Program-made: the position numbers and the translations under genes
Origin: G963667675 sp965249215
GTDB taxonomy: Bacteria > Chloroflexota > Dehalococcoidia > Lucifugimonadales > UBA3495
Direction of reading: 5' to 3'
NCBI GenBank assembly: GCA_965249215.1
Contig: CBDFLN010000001.1
Location: forward strand, 496,001 to 560,000
Length of the DNA: 64,000 nt
In this document: one piece after another, positions 52,521 to 60,017 of the stretch
Numbering within the stretch: the stretch's first letter is position 1
How the letters are laid out: each line of letters starts with the position of its first letter
The notes under the pieces: model-generated
Told to the model about the DNA's origin: nothing
Databases searched by the model: none
The model's input: the letters and a program-made list of their open reading frames with translations, nothing else

Positions 52521-53634
52521 TGGCTGCTCTTAAGCAGACTTCGTAGTAGGCCTCCACCTGCGAGGCCACCGCCTCCCAACGGTACTGCTCCACCATCTCT
52601 CGGCCCCTGCTGCCCATCCGCCTGGCCAGATCCCGGTCTTCGATAAGTCGCACCAGGGCCTTCGCCAGCTCGTCTCCGTCCTTGCGAGGCACCAACAGCC
52701 CCTGCTCGCCGTGCTCCACGATCCCTCGGTACCCTTCGATGTCCGAAGCCACTACCGGTTTCCCCGCCGCCATCGCTTCCAGCAGCACAATGCCAAAGCT
52801 CTCGGCCCCGGTAGCCGGCGAACAGAAAATATCCGCCGATGCATAGTACCTGGGCAGTTCTTCATACGAAACCCCGCCGATTAATTCCACGTCCTGTAGG
52901 CTGCGGGCCCCGATTACCTCGAATGACCCTTCGTCCGGCAGTCCCGGCCCCACGACCAGCAGACGGGTGTCGGGGTAGTCCCATTTCAGCTTGCTGTAAG
53001 CCTCCAGCAAGTACCTCAGCCCCTTGCGCTTCTCCAGCCGCCCCACAAACAGTATGTTGGTCTTGCCGTCGCAATACTTGGGCCAGGGGTCGGCGTTGTC
53101 GGCAAAGTGGTCCACGTCTATCCCGTTGGGGATGATTTCATAGTCCCCCGGAAAGGCCTCGTGGACGTAACGGCGGGCCGCCGGAGAAACTGCTATGGCC
53201 CCATGCAGGCGGCGCTGCCACCGCTTGATGATCGGGTGGGTCAGGGTGTAAAGCCGCTGGTGGCTGTATGAAGCGTGAAACGTACCCACGTTGACCGAGT
53301 GGGAAAACTCCAGCACGCATAGGGGAAGTATCGGGGCCAGCGGCTCGTGCAGATGTACGATGTCAAACTGTTCCCGTCGCAATACGGCCCTGATCTTGGG
53401 ATAGAGCCACCACGACAGGCTCACCCGCGCCGTGGACCCGCCGCTGGGCAGGGGCACCGACCTCCCCAGCGGAATGAATTGCTCCGCCTCCGCGCTGGTC
53501 CTCGATGGAGAGTGCGGGGCCAGCACCTGCACCTCGTGACCCAACCTGCCCAATTCCCGGGCCAGCTGCGCCACGTGGGTCGTTACCCCGCCCGGCCAGG
53601 TGAAATCGTATGGCGAGACCATCGCGATTTTCAC
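52492..53634 (-). CDS. GT4 glycosyltransferase, PimA-like
   Basis: The 380-residue GT-B enzyme begins KIAMVSPYDFTWPGGVTTHV, then GTFHASYSHQRLY, IIPNGIDVDHF, ILFVGRLEKRKGLRYLLEA and the donor site ESFGIVLLEAMAAGKPVVAS with E-x7-E. These match phosphatidyl-inositol mannosyltransferase PimA and close relatives. It probably adds a hexose to a membrane lipid on the inner leaflet. Its end overlaps the start of the CDP-alcohol phosphotransferase, so lipid acceptor and glycosylation may be made together. Confidence 0.88.
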   Translation of the reverse strand: MKIAMVSPYDFTWPGGVTTHVAQLARELGRLGHEVQVLAPHSPSRTSAEAEQFIPLGRSVPLPSGGSTARVSLSWWLYPKIRAVLRREQFDIVHLHEPLAPILPLCVLEFSHSVNVGTFHASYSHQRLYTLTHPIIKRWQRRLHGAIAVSPAARRYVHEAFPGDYEIIPNGIDVDHFADNADPWPKYCDGKTNILFVGRLEKRKGLRYLLEAYSKLKWDYPDTRLLVVGPGLPDEGSFEVIGARSLQDVELIGGVSYEELPRYYASADIFCSPATGAESFGIVLLEAMAAGKPVVASDIEGYRGIVEHGEQGLLVPRKDGDELAKALVRLIEDRDLARRMGSRGREMVEQYRWEAVASQVEAYYEVCLRAANGDTGTRAV

Positions 53635-53787
53635 GTCGTCGCTCCGAACCTCACGGCCGCCAATGAATGCCCGTGGCTGCCGGTCTTGGCCGGCATTGTA
53701 GCAAGTTGTTCTTCACCGTCACAAGGACGCCCCTTCGAATTATAGCCGCCGCCCGACCGCAATGCACACTATTCCCGGCTTATGATG

Positions 53788-54501
53788 TTACCGTTTCGTA
53801 ACACTTGTCCCGGGAACCGGCTCGAAAAACCGGAAGATACTCGTGCGGTCATCCCGCCTGAACCGGTGCCCCAACTCCGCGGGCATCCGCCCCGGCTGCA
53901 GCAACGTCTCCAACGCGCTGTTGGTCTGCCGGCAGGCGTCGTCGGGCGATTCCGCTCCCCTCACAATCTCCGCCAGGTCGTCGGTTAAGATATTGTCGCT
54001 CAGCCCGTCTGTGGCTAACACCAGCCGAAACCCCGGCTCTATGTTTGTTTCCAGCCTCGTCAGGTTCGACAGCGTAGGCCCCGCTCCCACGGTGTGGGCC
54101 ACTCCCACGTGGAAAAAGCGTCCGCCCCGCCCGGAGACTTGCTCATACGAGTCGGGCTTTATCAGGTAGATTGGGCTGTCTCCCGCACCGATGACGTACA
54201 GCCGGTTGTGCAGGTACAACGCCGCCGACACCGTGGTCAGCAGAAACCGCCCGCCGCCCACCTGGTAGAACTCGTCGTTCAGGTCTTCCAACGCAGCAAC
54301 CACGTCCTCGGGTGAATTCACCGCCGCCGATTCCAGCGCCTCCTTCACCGACCGGCTCGCCTCCTGCCCTCCGTGCCCCGTTACCCCGTCCATGACCGCG
54401 TCCAGAAACCCGTTTTCTCCCAGGTCCCGCGTCAAAAGCGCGTCATCGCCGTGTACCGAGTTGTCTTGCGATGTTGCCACTGTGCTTGGGATCATACTCA
54501 T
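53788..54501 (-). CDS. PP2C-family serine/threonine phosphatase
   Basis: The 237-residue protein keeps the PP2C metal-binding pattern: NSVHGDDALL, AVMDGVTGHGGQ, LVLATDGLSDNI and FRRDDRTSI. The overall length fits a single catalytic domain with no membrane anchor. It should remove phosphate from Ser/Thr residues. A kinase-like gene lies 370 bp upstream on the same strand, so the two may form an antagonistic pair. Confidence 0.87.
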   Translation of the reverse strand: MSMIPSTVATSQDNSVHGDDALLTRDLGENGFLDAVMDGVTGHGGQEASRSVKEALESAAVNSPEDVVAALEDLNDEFYQVGGGRFLLTTVSAALYLHNRLYVIGAGDSPIYLIKPDSYEQVSGRGGRFFHVGVAHTVGAGPTLSNLTRLETNIEPGFRLVLATDGLSDNILTDDLAEIVRGAESPDDACRQTNSALETLLQPGRMPAELGHRFRRDDRTSIFRFFEPVPGTSVTKR

Positions 54502-54873
54502 CGGTCCTCGAAAAAATTACTCCTTCCTCCGAATTACCCCTTCAGCCGCCGGAGACCCTCGCACAACCGTCCTCCCGCTGCCGGAGGGCATCCCATAACC
54601 GTCATTCCGGCCCCTCATTCACCTCGTGTGTCCCCAGAGACCATCCCATAACCGTCATTCCGGCTCCTCATTCACCTCGTACGTCCCCGGAGACCGGCCG
54701 ATAACCGTCATTCTGGCCCCTCATTCACCTCGTGTGTCCCCGGAGACCATCCCATAACCGTCATTCCGGCCCCCGAGCCGGAATCTAGAAGCGGGCGGGG
54801 GCCGACCTCGGAAATGCCCACCGGTTCCCCCGCTGTCCCAAAATCCCGTTGTCTCCCTGACTCCTTCCCTTAG
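54502..54873. repeat. 53-bp tandem repeats (4 copies)
   Basis: GTCATTC recurs at 54601, 54654, 54707 and 54760 in units containing CCTCATTCACCTCGT and CATAACC. The last copy continues into a full GTCATTCCGGC...GCCGGAATC palindrome at about 54760-54786. No gene is seen in this interval. Confidence 0.88.
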
Positions 54874-55899
54874 CTAGGCTTGAAACGCCGCCGCTTCCGC
54901 TTCGTAATCAAACAGGTATCGCTGCCAGTACTCCCCTCCCAGCCAGCCTAGGGCCTCCATCCACGCCTGCCTCAGTTCCGGCAGGTTGGCCAGCCCCAGG
55001 TCGTACTCCGCTACCGCGTCCAAGTACTCGTTCAGGTCCACGCGAAATTCTGCGAAGCAGCCATACGCCCGTTGCCGCACCTTCCCGATCATCGGCAGGG
55101 CCGCATCCCGTATGGCAGACGGCGCATCCGCGAACCTGTCCGCCATACCGTCCATCTCCAGTTCGAACCTCAGCACCCGCCGCAGCCCGTAGGGCTCCCG
55201 GTAGCCTTGGGCCTCCGCGGGCGGCTCCTCGGGGGTTGTGTAAAACTTCAGCATCTCCATGTAGAACTGGTGTATCTCCGGCGGCGGCCTTAACCCGTCG
55301 TATGCCAGGTCGTCCAAAGACCTCAGGTCTCCGTAGTCTATTACCGTGATGCGTCCCTCCGCCGGCTGGTAGAAGATGTTTTGCGGCCTCAGGTCCAGCA
55401 GCACGTACCCCGCATCGTACAGCCGTTCCTCCATGTCCAGCAGTTGCCGGTGGATGGGAAACGGCGTCTGTCCCTTGGGCTGCACGATGGGAAATAGGGT
55501 GAACAGGTTCTGGCCCGCTCCGATAGGCACCTTGACTATGCGGGCCATGGGGTCGCCTACCAGGGGTATGCCCTTGGCCCGTTCCTCCACCACCACCCTG
55601 TATTCCTGGCCCAACGAGTCCCCGAAATAGGCGTCGTGGTTGGCCCGCCGTGTGTATCCCAATAACGGGACCGCCGTGGGGACGTTGAATCCCAGGCTTT
55701 GCAGAATCTCCAACGTGCGGTCCGTCCGCGCTTCTATGCGGCCGTGCAGCCGCTTGCTCACCATCTGGGGCTGCGGCCGTTTCAGCGCCACTTCCCGCCC
55801 CGTATCTTCGTCTAAAGCCGCCCGCACCTGGTAGTCGGCGCCCGAGCCCAGGGCTCCCAATGGTTTGTAACGGCTCAGCTCTACCTGTTCAATGGCCAC
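54874..55899 (-). CDS. Protein-kinase-like protein
   Basis: The 341-residue protein begins with a glycine loop (LGALGSGADYQVRAAL), a catalytic Lys context (REVALKRPQPQ), the catalytic loop VLLDLRPQNIFY (L-D-L-R-P-Q-N in place of H-R-D-x-K-x-x-N) and the metal site VIDYGDLRSL (DYG in place of DFG). These show a kinase fold with an altered loop, closer to atypical small-molecule or protein kinases than to standard Hanks kinases. The target is unknown. The PP2C gene is the next downstream gene. Confidence 0.75.
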   Translation of the reverse strand: MAIEQVELSRYKPLGALGSGADYQVRAALDEDTGREVALKRPQPQMVSKRLHGRIEARTDRTLEILQSLGFNVPTAVPLLGYTRRANHDAYFGDSLGQEYRVVVEERAKGIPLVGDPMARIVKVPIGAGQNLFTLFPIVQPKGQTPFPIHRQLLDMEERLYDAGYVLLDLRPQNIFYQPAEGRITVIDYGDLRSLDDLAYDGLRPPPEIHQFYMEMLKFYTTPEEPPAEAQGYREPYGLRRVLRFELEMDGMADRFADAPSAIRDAALPMIGKVRQRAYGCFAEFRVDLNEYLDAVAEYDLGLANLPELRQAWMEALGWLGGEYWQRYLFDYEAEAAAFQA

Positions 55900-56031
55900 G
55901 GCTGCTATTCGCGATCGGCAAGCTGGTCAATGGGAAGTTTACCGGAGTCGGCAAGACCGTCAAACCCTCCCCGTGCCTGCCTAGTCGGCGTTCCTTGTTC
56001 CAAGCGTCCAGTATAGCACCCTACCCCTTAG

Positions 56032-56072
56032 CCGCCTGGAACGCCAGCGTCACCCAGTCCTCCCGCGTCCAC
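56032..56072 (-). pseudogene. Duplicated 3' tail of prmA
   Basis: About 41 bp here match 56164-56204 at the end of prmA with one mismatch (a 132-bp offset). On the minus strand it reads REDWVTLAFQAAKG then stop, a natural-looking PrmA C-terminus. The interval between the two copies contains a palindromic repeat element. Confidence 0.75.
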
Positions 56073-56104
56073 TTTTCCGTCCGGGCTCAACCCTTGCCTA
56101 CCGT

Positions 56105-56138
56105 CCGTTCGTGGTGATCCTGTCGAACCACACGAACG
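56105..56138. repeat. REP-like element next to prmA
   Basis: CGTTCGTG and CACGAACG flank GTGATCCTGTCGAACCA, a member of the family seen at 27.4-27.7 kb and 46.16 kb. It lies between the intact prmA end and its duplicated tail. Confidence 0.8.
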
Positions 56139-56152
56139 GACCCTCTCAACGG

Positions 56153-57112
56153 TCACCTTGAATCCGCCTGGAACGCCAGCGTCACCCAGTCCTCCCGCGC
56201 CCACTCCTGCACCGCCGACCACCCCAACCCCTCCAAGGTCGCCACCACCTGGTCCTCCTGGCCTCGCACCATCCCCGACGCGATTAGCGCGCCCTCCGGC
56301 CGCAGCGTGGGGCATATAAACTGCGCCCGCTCGCACACCGCTCGGGCCGAAATGTTGGCCGCGGCCAGGTCGAACTGCCCTGCCTTCGCCGCCGCGTGGG
56401 GCACGCTCCCCTGGGCCAGCGTTACTTGCCTGGTTACTCCAACCCGCCGGAAGTTCTGCCGCGCCGCCCGCACTGCCTGGGAGTCTATGTCCAGCCCCGT
56501 TACCGACCCGGCGCCCAGCCGTAGGGCCGCTATGGACAGAATCCCCGAACCAACCCCCACGTCCAGCACCGATGCCCCCGGCTTGACCCATTCTTCCAGC
56601 GCCTGCAGGCACGTATATGTCGTGGGATGATACCCGGTGCCGAAGGCCATGCCGGGGTCTATCTCTATCACGACGTCCCCCGCCTGTTCCTGGTACTCAA
56701 TCCACGATGGCTTTATCACCAGCCGGCTGCCGATTTTCAGGAGGTGGAAGTGGGACTTCCAGCTATTCTGCCAGTCCTCTTCCTTGACCTCGTTGACTAT
56801 CAAGTCTCCCAGTGGTTCCAGCAACGAGACCAGCTTTATGCCCACCTCGATGCGGGCGAACCTTTCGCGGGAACCGGCGGGCAGATAGGTCCTGAGGATA
56901 ACCCGTGCCGCGCCGTCCGCCTCCCCGCCGGATTCCCTGTCGGATTCCGGTGAGGGCGCGGCCGTAGCGGCTGAACAAAACTCGGATTCCCTGTCGGATT
57001 CCCTGTCGGATTCCACGGTCAGGGAGCGTCCGTAGCGGCTGAACAAATAGGAAACGGGCTCGACGTATTCGTGGGGTACTGCGATGCTGAGTTCTAGCCA
57101 GGTCGTCGGCAT
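56153..57112 (-). CDS. prmA: Ribosomal protein L11 methyltransferase
   Basis: The 319-residue protein has the PrmA substrate-binding domain (TWLELSIAVPHEYVEPVSYL, EEDWQNSWKSHF) and the class I methyltransferase domain with DPGMAFGTGYHPTT, VLDVGVGSGILSIAALRLGA and DLAAANISARAV (the N-I-x-A motif). It trimethylates ribosomal protein L11. At about residues 35-67 there is an acidic low-complexity insert with repeated ESDRES units. The C-terminus ends FQADSR, whereas a duplicated tail downstream encodes FQAAKG, so the present end was probably altered by a repeat-element insertion. Confidence 0.9.
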   Translation of the reverse strand: MPTTWLELSIAVPHEYVEPVSYLFSRYGRSLTVESDRESDRESEFCSAATAAPSPESDRESGGEADGAARVILRTYLPAGSRERFARIEVGIKLVSLLEPLGDLIVNEVKEEDWQNSWKSHFHLLKIGSRLVIKPSWIEYQEQAGDVVIEIDPGMAFGTGYHPTTYTCLQALEEWVKPGASVLDVGVGSGILSIAALRLGAGSVTGLDIDSQAVRAARQNFRRVGVTRQVTLAQGSVPHAAAKAGQFDLAAANISARAVCERAQFICPTLRPEGALIASGMVRGQEDQVVATLEGLGWSAVQEWAREDWVTLAFQADSR

Positions 57113-57159
57113 GCCGTTCCAGACTTCCAGCAGTTGTCTAATTTAAGGATCCGCTCACC

Positions 57160-57505
57160 CTGAGCCTGTCCTGAGCCCGCCGAAGGGCTTGTCGAAGGGC
57201 CCCAACCCGTCATTCCCGCGCAGGCGGGAATCTAGCAAATCTGTCCTGAGCTTGTCGAAGGGCCCCAACCCGTCATTCCCGCGCAGGCGGGAATCTAGCA
57301 AATCTGTCCTGAGCTTGTCGAAGGGCCCCAACCCGTCATTCCCGCGCAGGCGGGAATCTAGCAAATCTGTCCTGAGCTTGTCGAAGGGCCCCAACCCGTC
57401 ATTCCCGCGCAGGCGGGAATCTAGCAAACCTGTCCTGAGTTTGTCGAAGGACACCGCTAACCCCCCCATATTCACCCGCTCACCCTGAGCTTGTCGAAGG
57501 GCCGC
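57160..57505. repeat. 63-bp tandem repeats of two REP modules
   Basis: GTCATTCCCGCGCAGGCGGG recurs at 57209, 57272, 57335 and 57398, each joined to TGTCCTGAGCTTGTCGAAGG. The unit length is a multiple of three, so both strands stay open and give long repeat-only frames. It lies between prmA and dnaJ. Confidence 0.92.
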
Positions 57506-57512
57506 CCCGGAC

Positions 57513-58787
57513 TCAGCCAAACGTCTCCTTGAGACGGTCGAACAACCCTTTGTCATTGTCCGTATCGGCCTCCCCGTTGGCCTCACCTAGCCCGTTGGCC
57601 TCGCCCTGCCCGCTATCCGGGTCCCGCTCGTTGGCCTCACCCCGTCCGCTATCCGGGTCCTGGCCGTTAGCCTCGCTCCGCCCGTTGGCCTTGTAGCCTG
57701 GCTCCATCGAACGGGCGAATTCCTCCAGCAAACGGCGTTGCTTGGAATTCAGGTTCCGCGGTACTTGGATATCCACCAGCACCCGCAAATCGCCTCTCTG
57801 GCCCGAGTTCAAGTGCGGGACGCCCTTGCCTCGGACCCGGAACTCGGCCCCGGGTTGCGTGCCCTGAGGCACCTTGATTGTCTCCGTCTTGCTGTCGCTG
57901 TTGCCGTCCCCGTCTCTCTCCAGGATAGGCACCTCCTTGCTGGCGCCCAAAGTAGCCTCGGCCACGTTGATGGGCAAACGGTACAGCAGGTCGTTGCCTT
58001 GCCTCACAAAGTGCTTGTGGCCCCGGATGTCCACGTGCACGTACAGATTTCCCGCCGGGCCGCCTTCCCGGCCCACGTCCCCCTCTCCCGACAGGCGCAC
58101 CTGCATCCCCCGTTCCACTCCCGCGGGTATCTTCACCGCTATCTTGCGTTTCCTCCGCTCCGCGCCACCGCCCCGGCACGCCTGGCAGGCCGTTTCCACC
58201 ACCTTCCCGCGGCCCTGGCACGTCGAACACCCCACAACCTGCGTAAACTGGCCGAAGATGCTCCTCTGGGACCGGCGCACCTGCCCCCTGCCCCGGCAAC
58301 TGCTGCAGGTGTTCACTGCCGTTCCCGGCTCGCTTCCCTCACCGGAACAGCGCCGGCAAAGGTCCAGCCGGCTTACTTCCACCTGCCGCTCCGTGCCGAA
58401 CACCGACTCCTCGAAGCTCAGCGCCACCCTGTGTTGCAGATCCGAGCCCCGTTGGGCTTCTCTGGTCCGCCGCCCCGAGACGTCCCCGAAGAAAGAATCG
58501 AAAATGTCGCCGAACCCGCCGAAAACGTCGAAGCCGTCGAAGGGCCGTTCGAACCCGCCGTTGGACCTCACTCCCGCGTGCCCAAACTGGTTGTATTGGG
58601 CTCGCTTCTGCGGGTCCGACAGCACCTGGTAAGCCTCGTTGATTTCCTTGAACTTGGCTTCCGCGTCGGGACTCTTGTTCCGGTCGGGATGGTACGCCAG
58701 CGCCTTCTTCCGAAACGCCTTTCGGATATCCTCATCCGTGTTGCCGCGGGATACCCCCAACACATCGTAATAGTCCCGGTTCGCCAT
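57513..58787 (-). CDS. dnaJ: Chaperone DnaJ
   Basis: The 424-residue protein has the J domain with HPD (LAYHPDRNK), a Gly/Phe-rich region, four zinc motifs (CRRCSGEG, CSSCRGRG, CSTCQGRG, CQACRGGG) and the C-terminal substrate domains. It stimulates the ATPase of DnaK. An extension of about 55 residues made of repeated EANG/DPDSG units and ending GLFDRLKETFG is added after the usual end. ATG 58787 is preferred over the adjacent TTG at 58790. Its ATG overlaps the stop of a short upstream ORF (TGATG). Confidence 0.94.
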   Translation of the reverse strand: MANRDYYDVLGVSRGNTDEDIRKAFRKKALAYHPDRNKSPDAEAKFKEINEAYQVLSDPQKRAQYNQFGHAGVRSNGGFERPFDGFDVFGGFGDIFDSFFGDVSGRRTREAQRGSDLQHRVALSFEESVFGTERQVEVSRLDLCRRCSGEGSEPGTAVNTCSSCRGRGQVRRSQRSIFGQFTQVVGCSTCQGRGKVVETACQACRGGGAERRKRKIAVKIPAGVERGMQVRLSGEGDVGREGGPAGNLYVHVDIRGHKHFVRQGNDLLYRLPINVAEATLGASKEVPILERDGDGNSDSKTETIKVPQGTQPGAEFRVRGKGVPHLNSGQRGDLRVLVDIQVPRNLNSKQRRLLEEFARSMEPGYKANGRSEANGQDPDSGRGEANERDPDSGQGEANGLGEANGEADTDNDKGLFDRLKETFG

Positions 58788-58921
58788 CAAATACCGCCTA
58801 AGATTCGCGCCTGACTAAAGTGACCACCCACCCCAACCTTCCTGTCTGGCCTGAAACACCAGCCCAAATCCGTGTTGCCGCGAGATACCCCCAACACCTC
58901 GTAATAGTCCCGGTTCGCCAT
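58787..58921 (-). pseudogene. Truncated duplicate of the dnaJ 5' end (44-codon ORF)
   Basis: The frame starts MANRDYYEVLGVSRGNTD, identical to DnaJ except Asp to Glu at residue 8. It then diverges to LGWCFRPDRK and stops at TGA 58787-58789, which overlaps the true dnaJ ATG as TGATG. The 134-bp offset also repeats the leader TAGGCGGTATTTG. It looks like a tandem duplication of the 5' region, leaving a possible coupled leader ORF. Confidence 0.8.
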
Positions 58922-59028
58922 CAAATACCGCCTAAAACAACCGCCTATCTAAAGTGACCGACAGCCCCAAAATGTCTGTCCGGCCAAAAAACCCCGCCCA
59001 ACTAGAGTTTTACCTGGATCAGCCGCCT

Positions 59029-59242
59029 GGCTACGTCCCCCGGCCAGCGTGCCGCCCGGATTACCCGCCTGGCTACGTCCCCCGGCCAGTGTGCCGCCCG
59101 GATTACCCGCCTGGCTACGTCCCCCGGCCAGTGTGCCGCCCGGATTACCCGCCTGGCTACGTCCCCCGGCCAGTGTGCCGCCCGGATTACCCGCCTGGCT
59201 ACGTCCCCCGGCCAGCGTGCCGCCCGGATTACCCGCCTGGCT
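59029..59242. repeat. 42-bp minisatellite, 5 full copies
   Basis: GGCTACGTCCCCCGGCCAG begins units at 59029, 59071, 59113, 59155 and 59197, with a truncated sixth at 59239. Units differ only at one A/G position. The plus-strand frame (58954-59244) encodes a 14-residue repeat containing PGYVPRP and CRPDYP, but both strands are open and no ribosome binding site was seen, so coding status is doubtful. Confidence 0.92.
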
Positions 59243-59429
59243 AGACTACCGCCGGCATTGCCGACTACATTGGTCGCCTTGACTGGCGCACCCGCCTGCA
59301 ACAAACACCGCCGCGCACCCTGGTCCAAACCCAACAATGCGCGGTACAACTAACCTATTATAGGCCAACCGCTCTTGCCCCTCAATAGCCCCACCCCCGC
59401 ACAAGCCGAGTACAAAACTCAACCAGAAA

Positions 59430-59900
59430 CATTTCCGTCACACCCGCTCCCCTTCCCATCACCCCACCTCCAACCAGTCACCTCCGACCCCAAGCCGTCA
59501 CACCCGCTCCCCTTCCCATCACCCCACCTCCAACCAGTCACCTCCGCTCCCCAACACGCCGTTCCCGTTCCCCAACACGCCGTTCCCGTTCCCCAACACG
59601 TCGTTCCCGCTCCCCAAGCCGTCGTTCCCGCTCCCCAAGCCGTCGTTCCCGTTCCCCAACACGTCGTTCCCGTTCCCCAACCCATCGTTCCCGTTCCCCA
59701 AGCCGTCGTTCCCGTTCCCCAACACGTCGTTCCCGCTCCCCAACACGCCGTTACCGTTCCCCAAGCCGTCGTTCCCGCTCCCAAACCCACCATTCCCGCT
59801 CCCCAACACGTCGTTCCCGTTCCCCAACACGTCGTTCCCGCTCCCCAACACGCCGTTCCCGTTCCCCAAGCCGTCATTCCCGCGCAGGCGGGAATCTCGC
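59430..59900. repeat. 21-bp minisatellite, about 16 copies, ending in a REP palindrome
   Basis: Two copies of a CACCCGCTCCCCTTCCCATC segment at about 59440 and 59499 lead into about 16 units of 21 bp of the type CGTTCCCG(T/C)TCCCCAA(C/G). The array ends in CGTCATTCCCGCGCAGGCGGGAATC near 59874-59898. The unit resembles half of that palindrome. Frames on both strands (VPVPQHV-like or GNGNDGLG-like) are translations of the repeat. Confidence 0.9.
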
Positions 59901-59952
59901 GCTAGCCGACTAGCAATTTGAACCCCCTTGTGCCCCAACAGCCAACCCCTTG

Positions 59953-59958
59953 TATAAT
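59953..59958 (+). promoter_or_regulatory. Consensus -10 box of the exonuclease-helicase gene
   Basis: TATAAT occurs 60 bp upstream of ATG 60018. A TTGTGC at about 59928 is the best upstream hexamer but has a 19-bp spacer, so the -35 is weak. Confidence 0.5.
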
Positions 59959-60017
59959 GCACCGCGCAAGCCGGGCCTACACCAACGTCAGCCGCAAACG
60001 CAAGACGCCCGACCGAC

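Noticed and set aside
57155..57586. 143-codon frame upstream of prmA and overlapping the dnaJ end
   Set aside because: It reads through the 63-bp REP array (LDSRLRGNDGLGPFDKLRT-type) and overlaps dnaJ.
59375..59905. 176-codon VPVPQ-repeat protein
   Set aside because: A 21-bp minisatellite gives open frames on both strands; no ribosome binding site, signal peptide or non-repeat domain supports it, though a low-complexity protein cannot be fully excluded.
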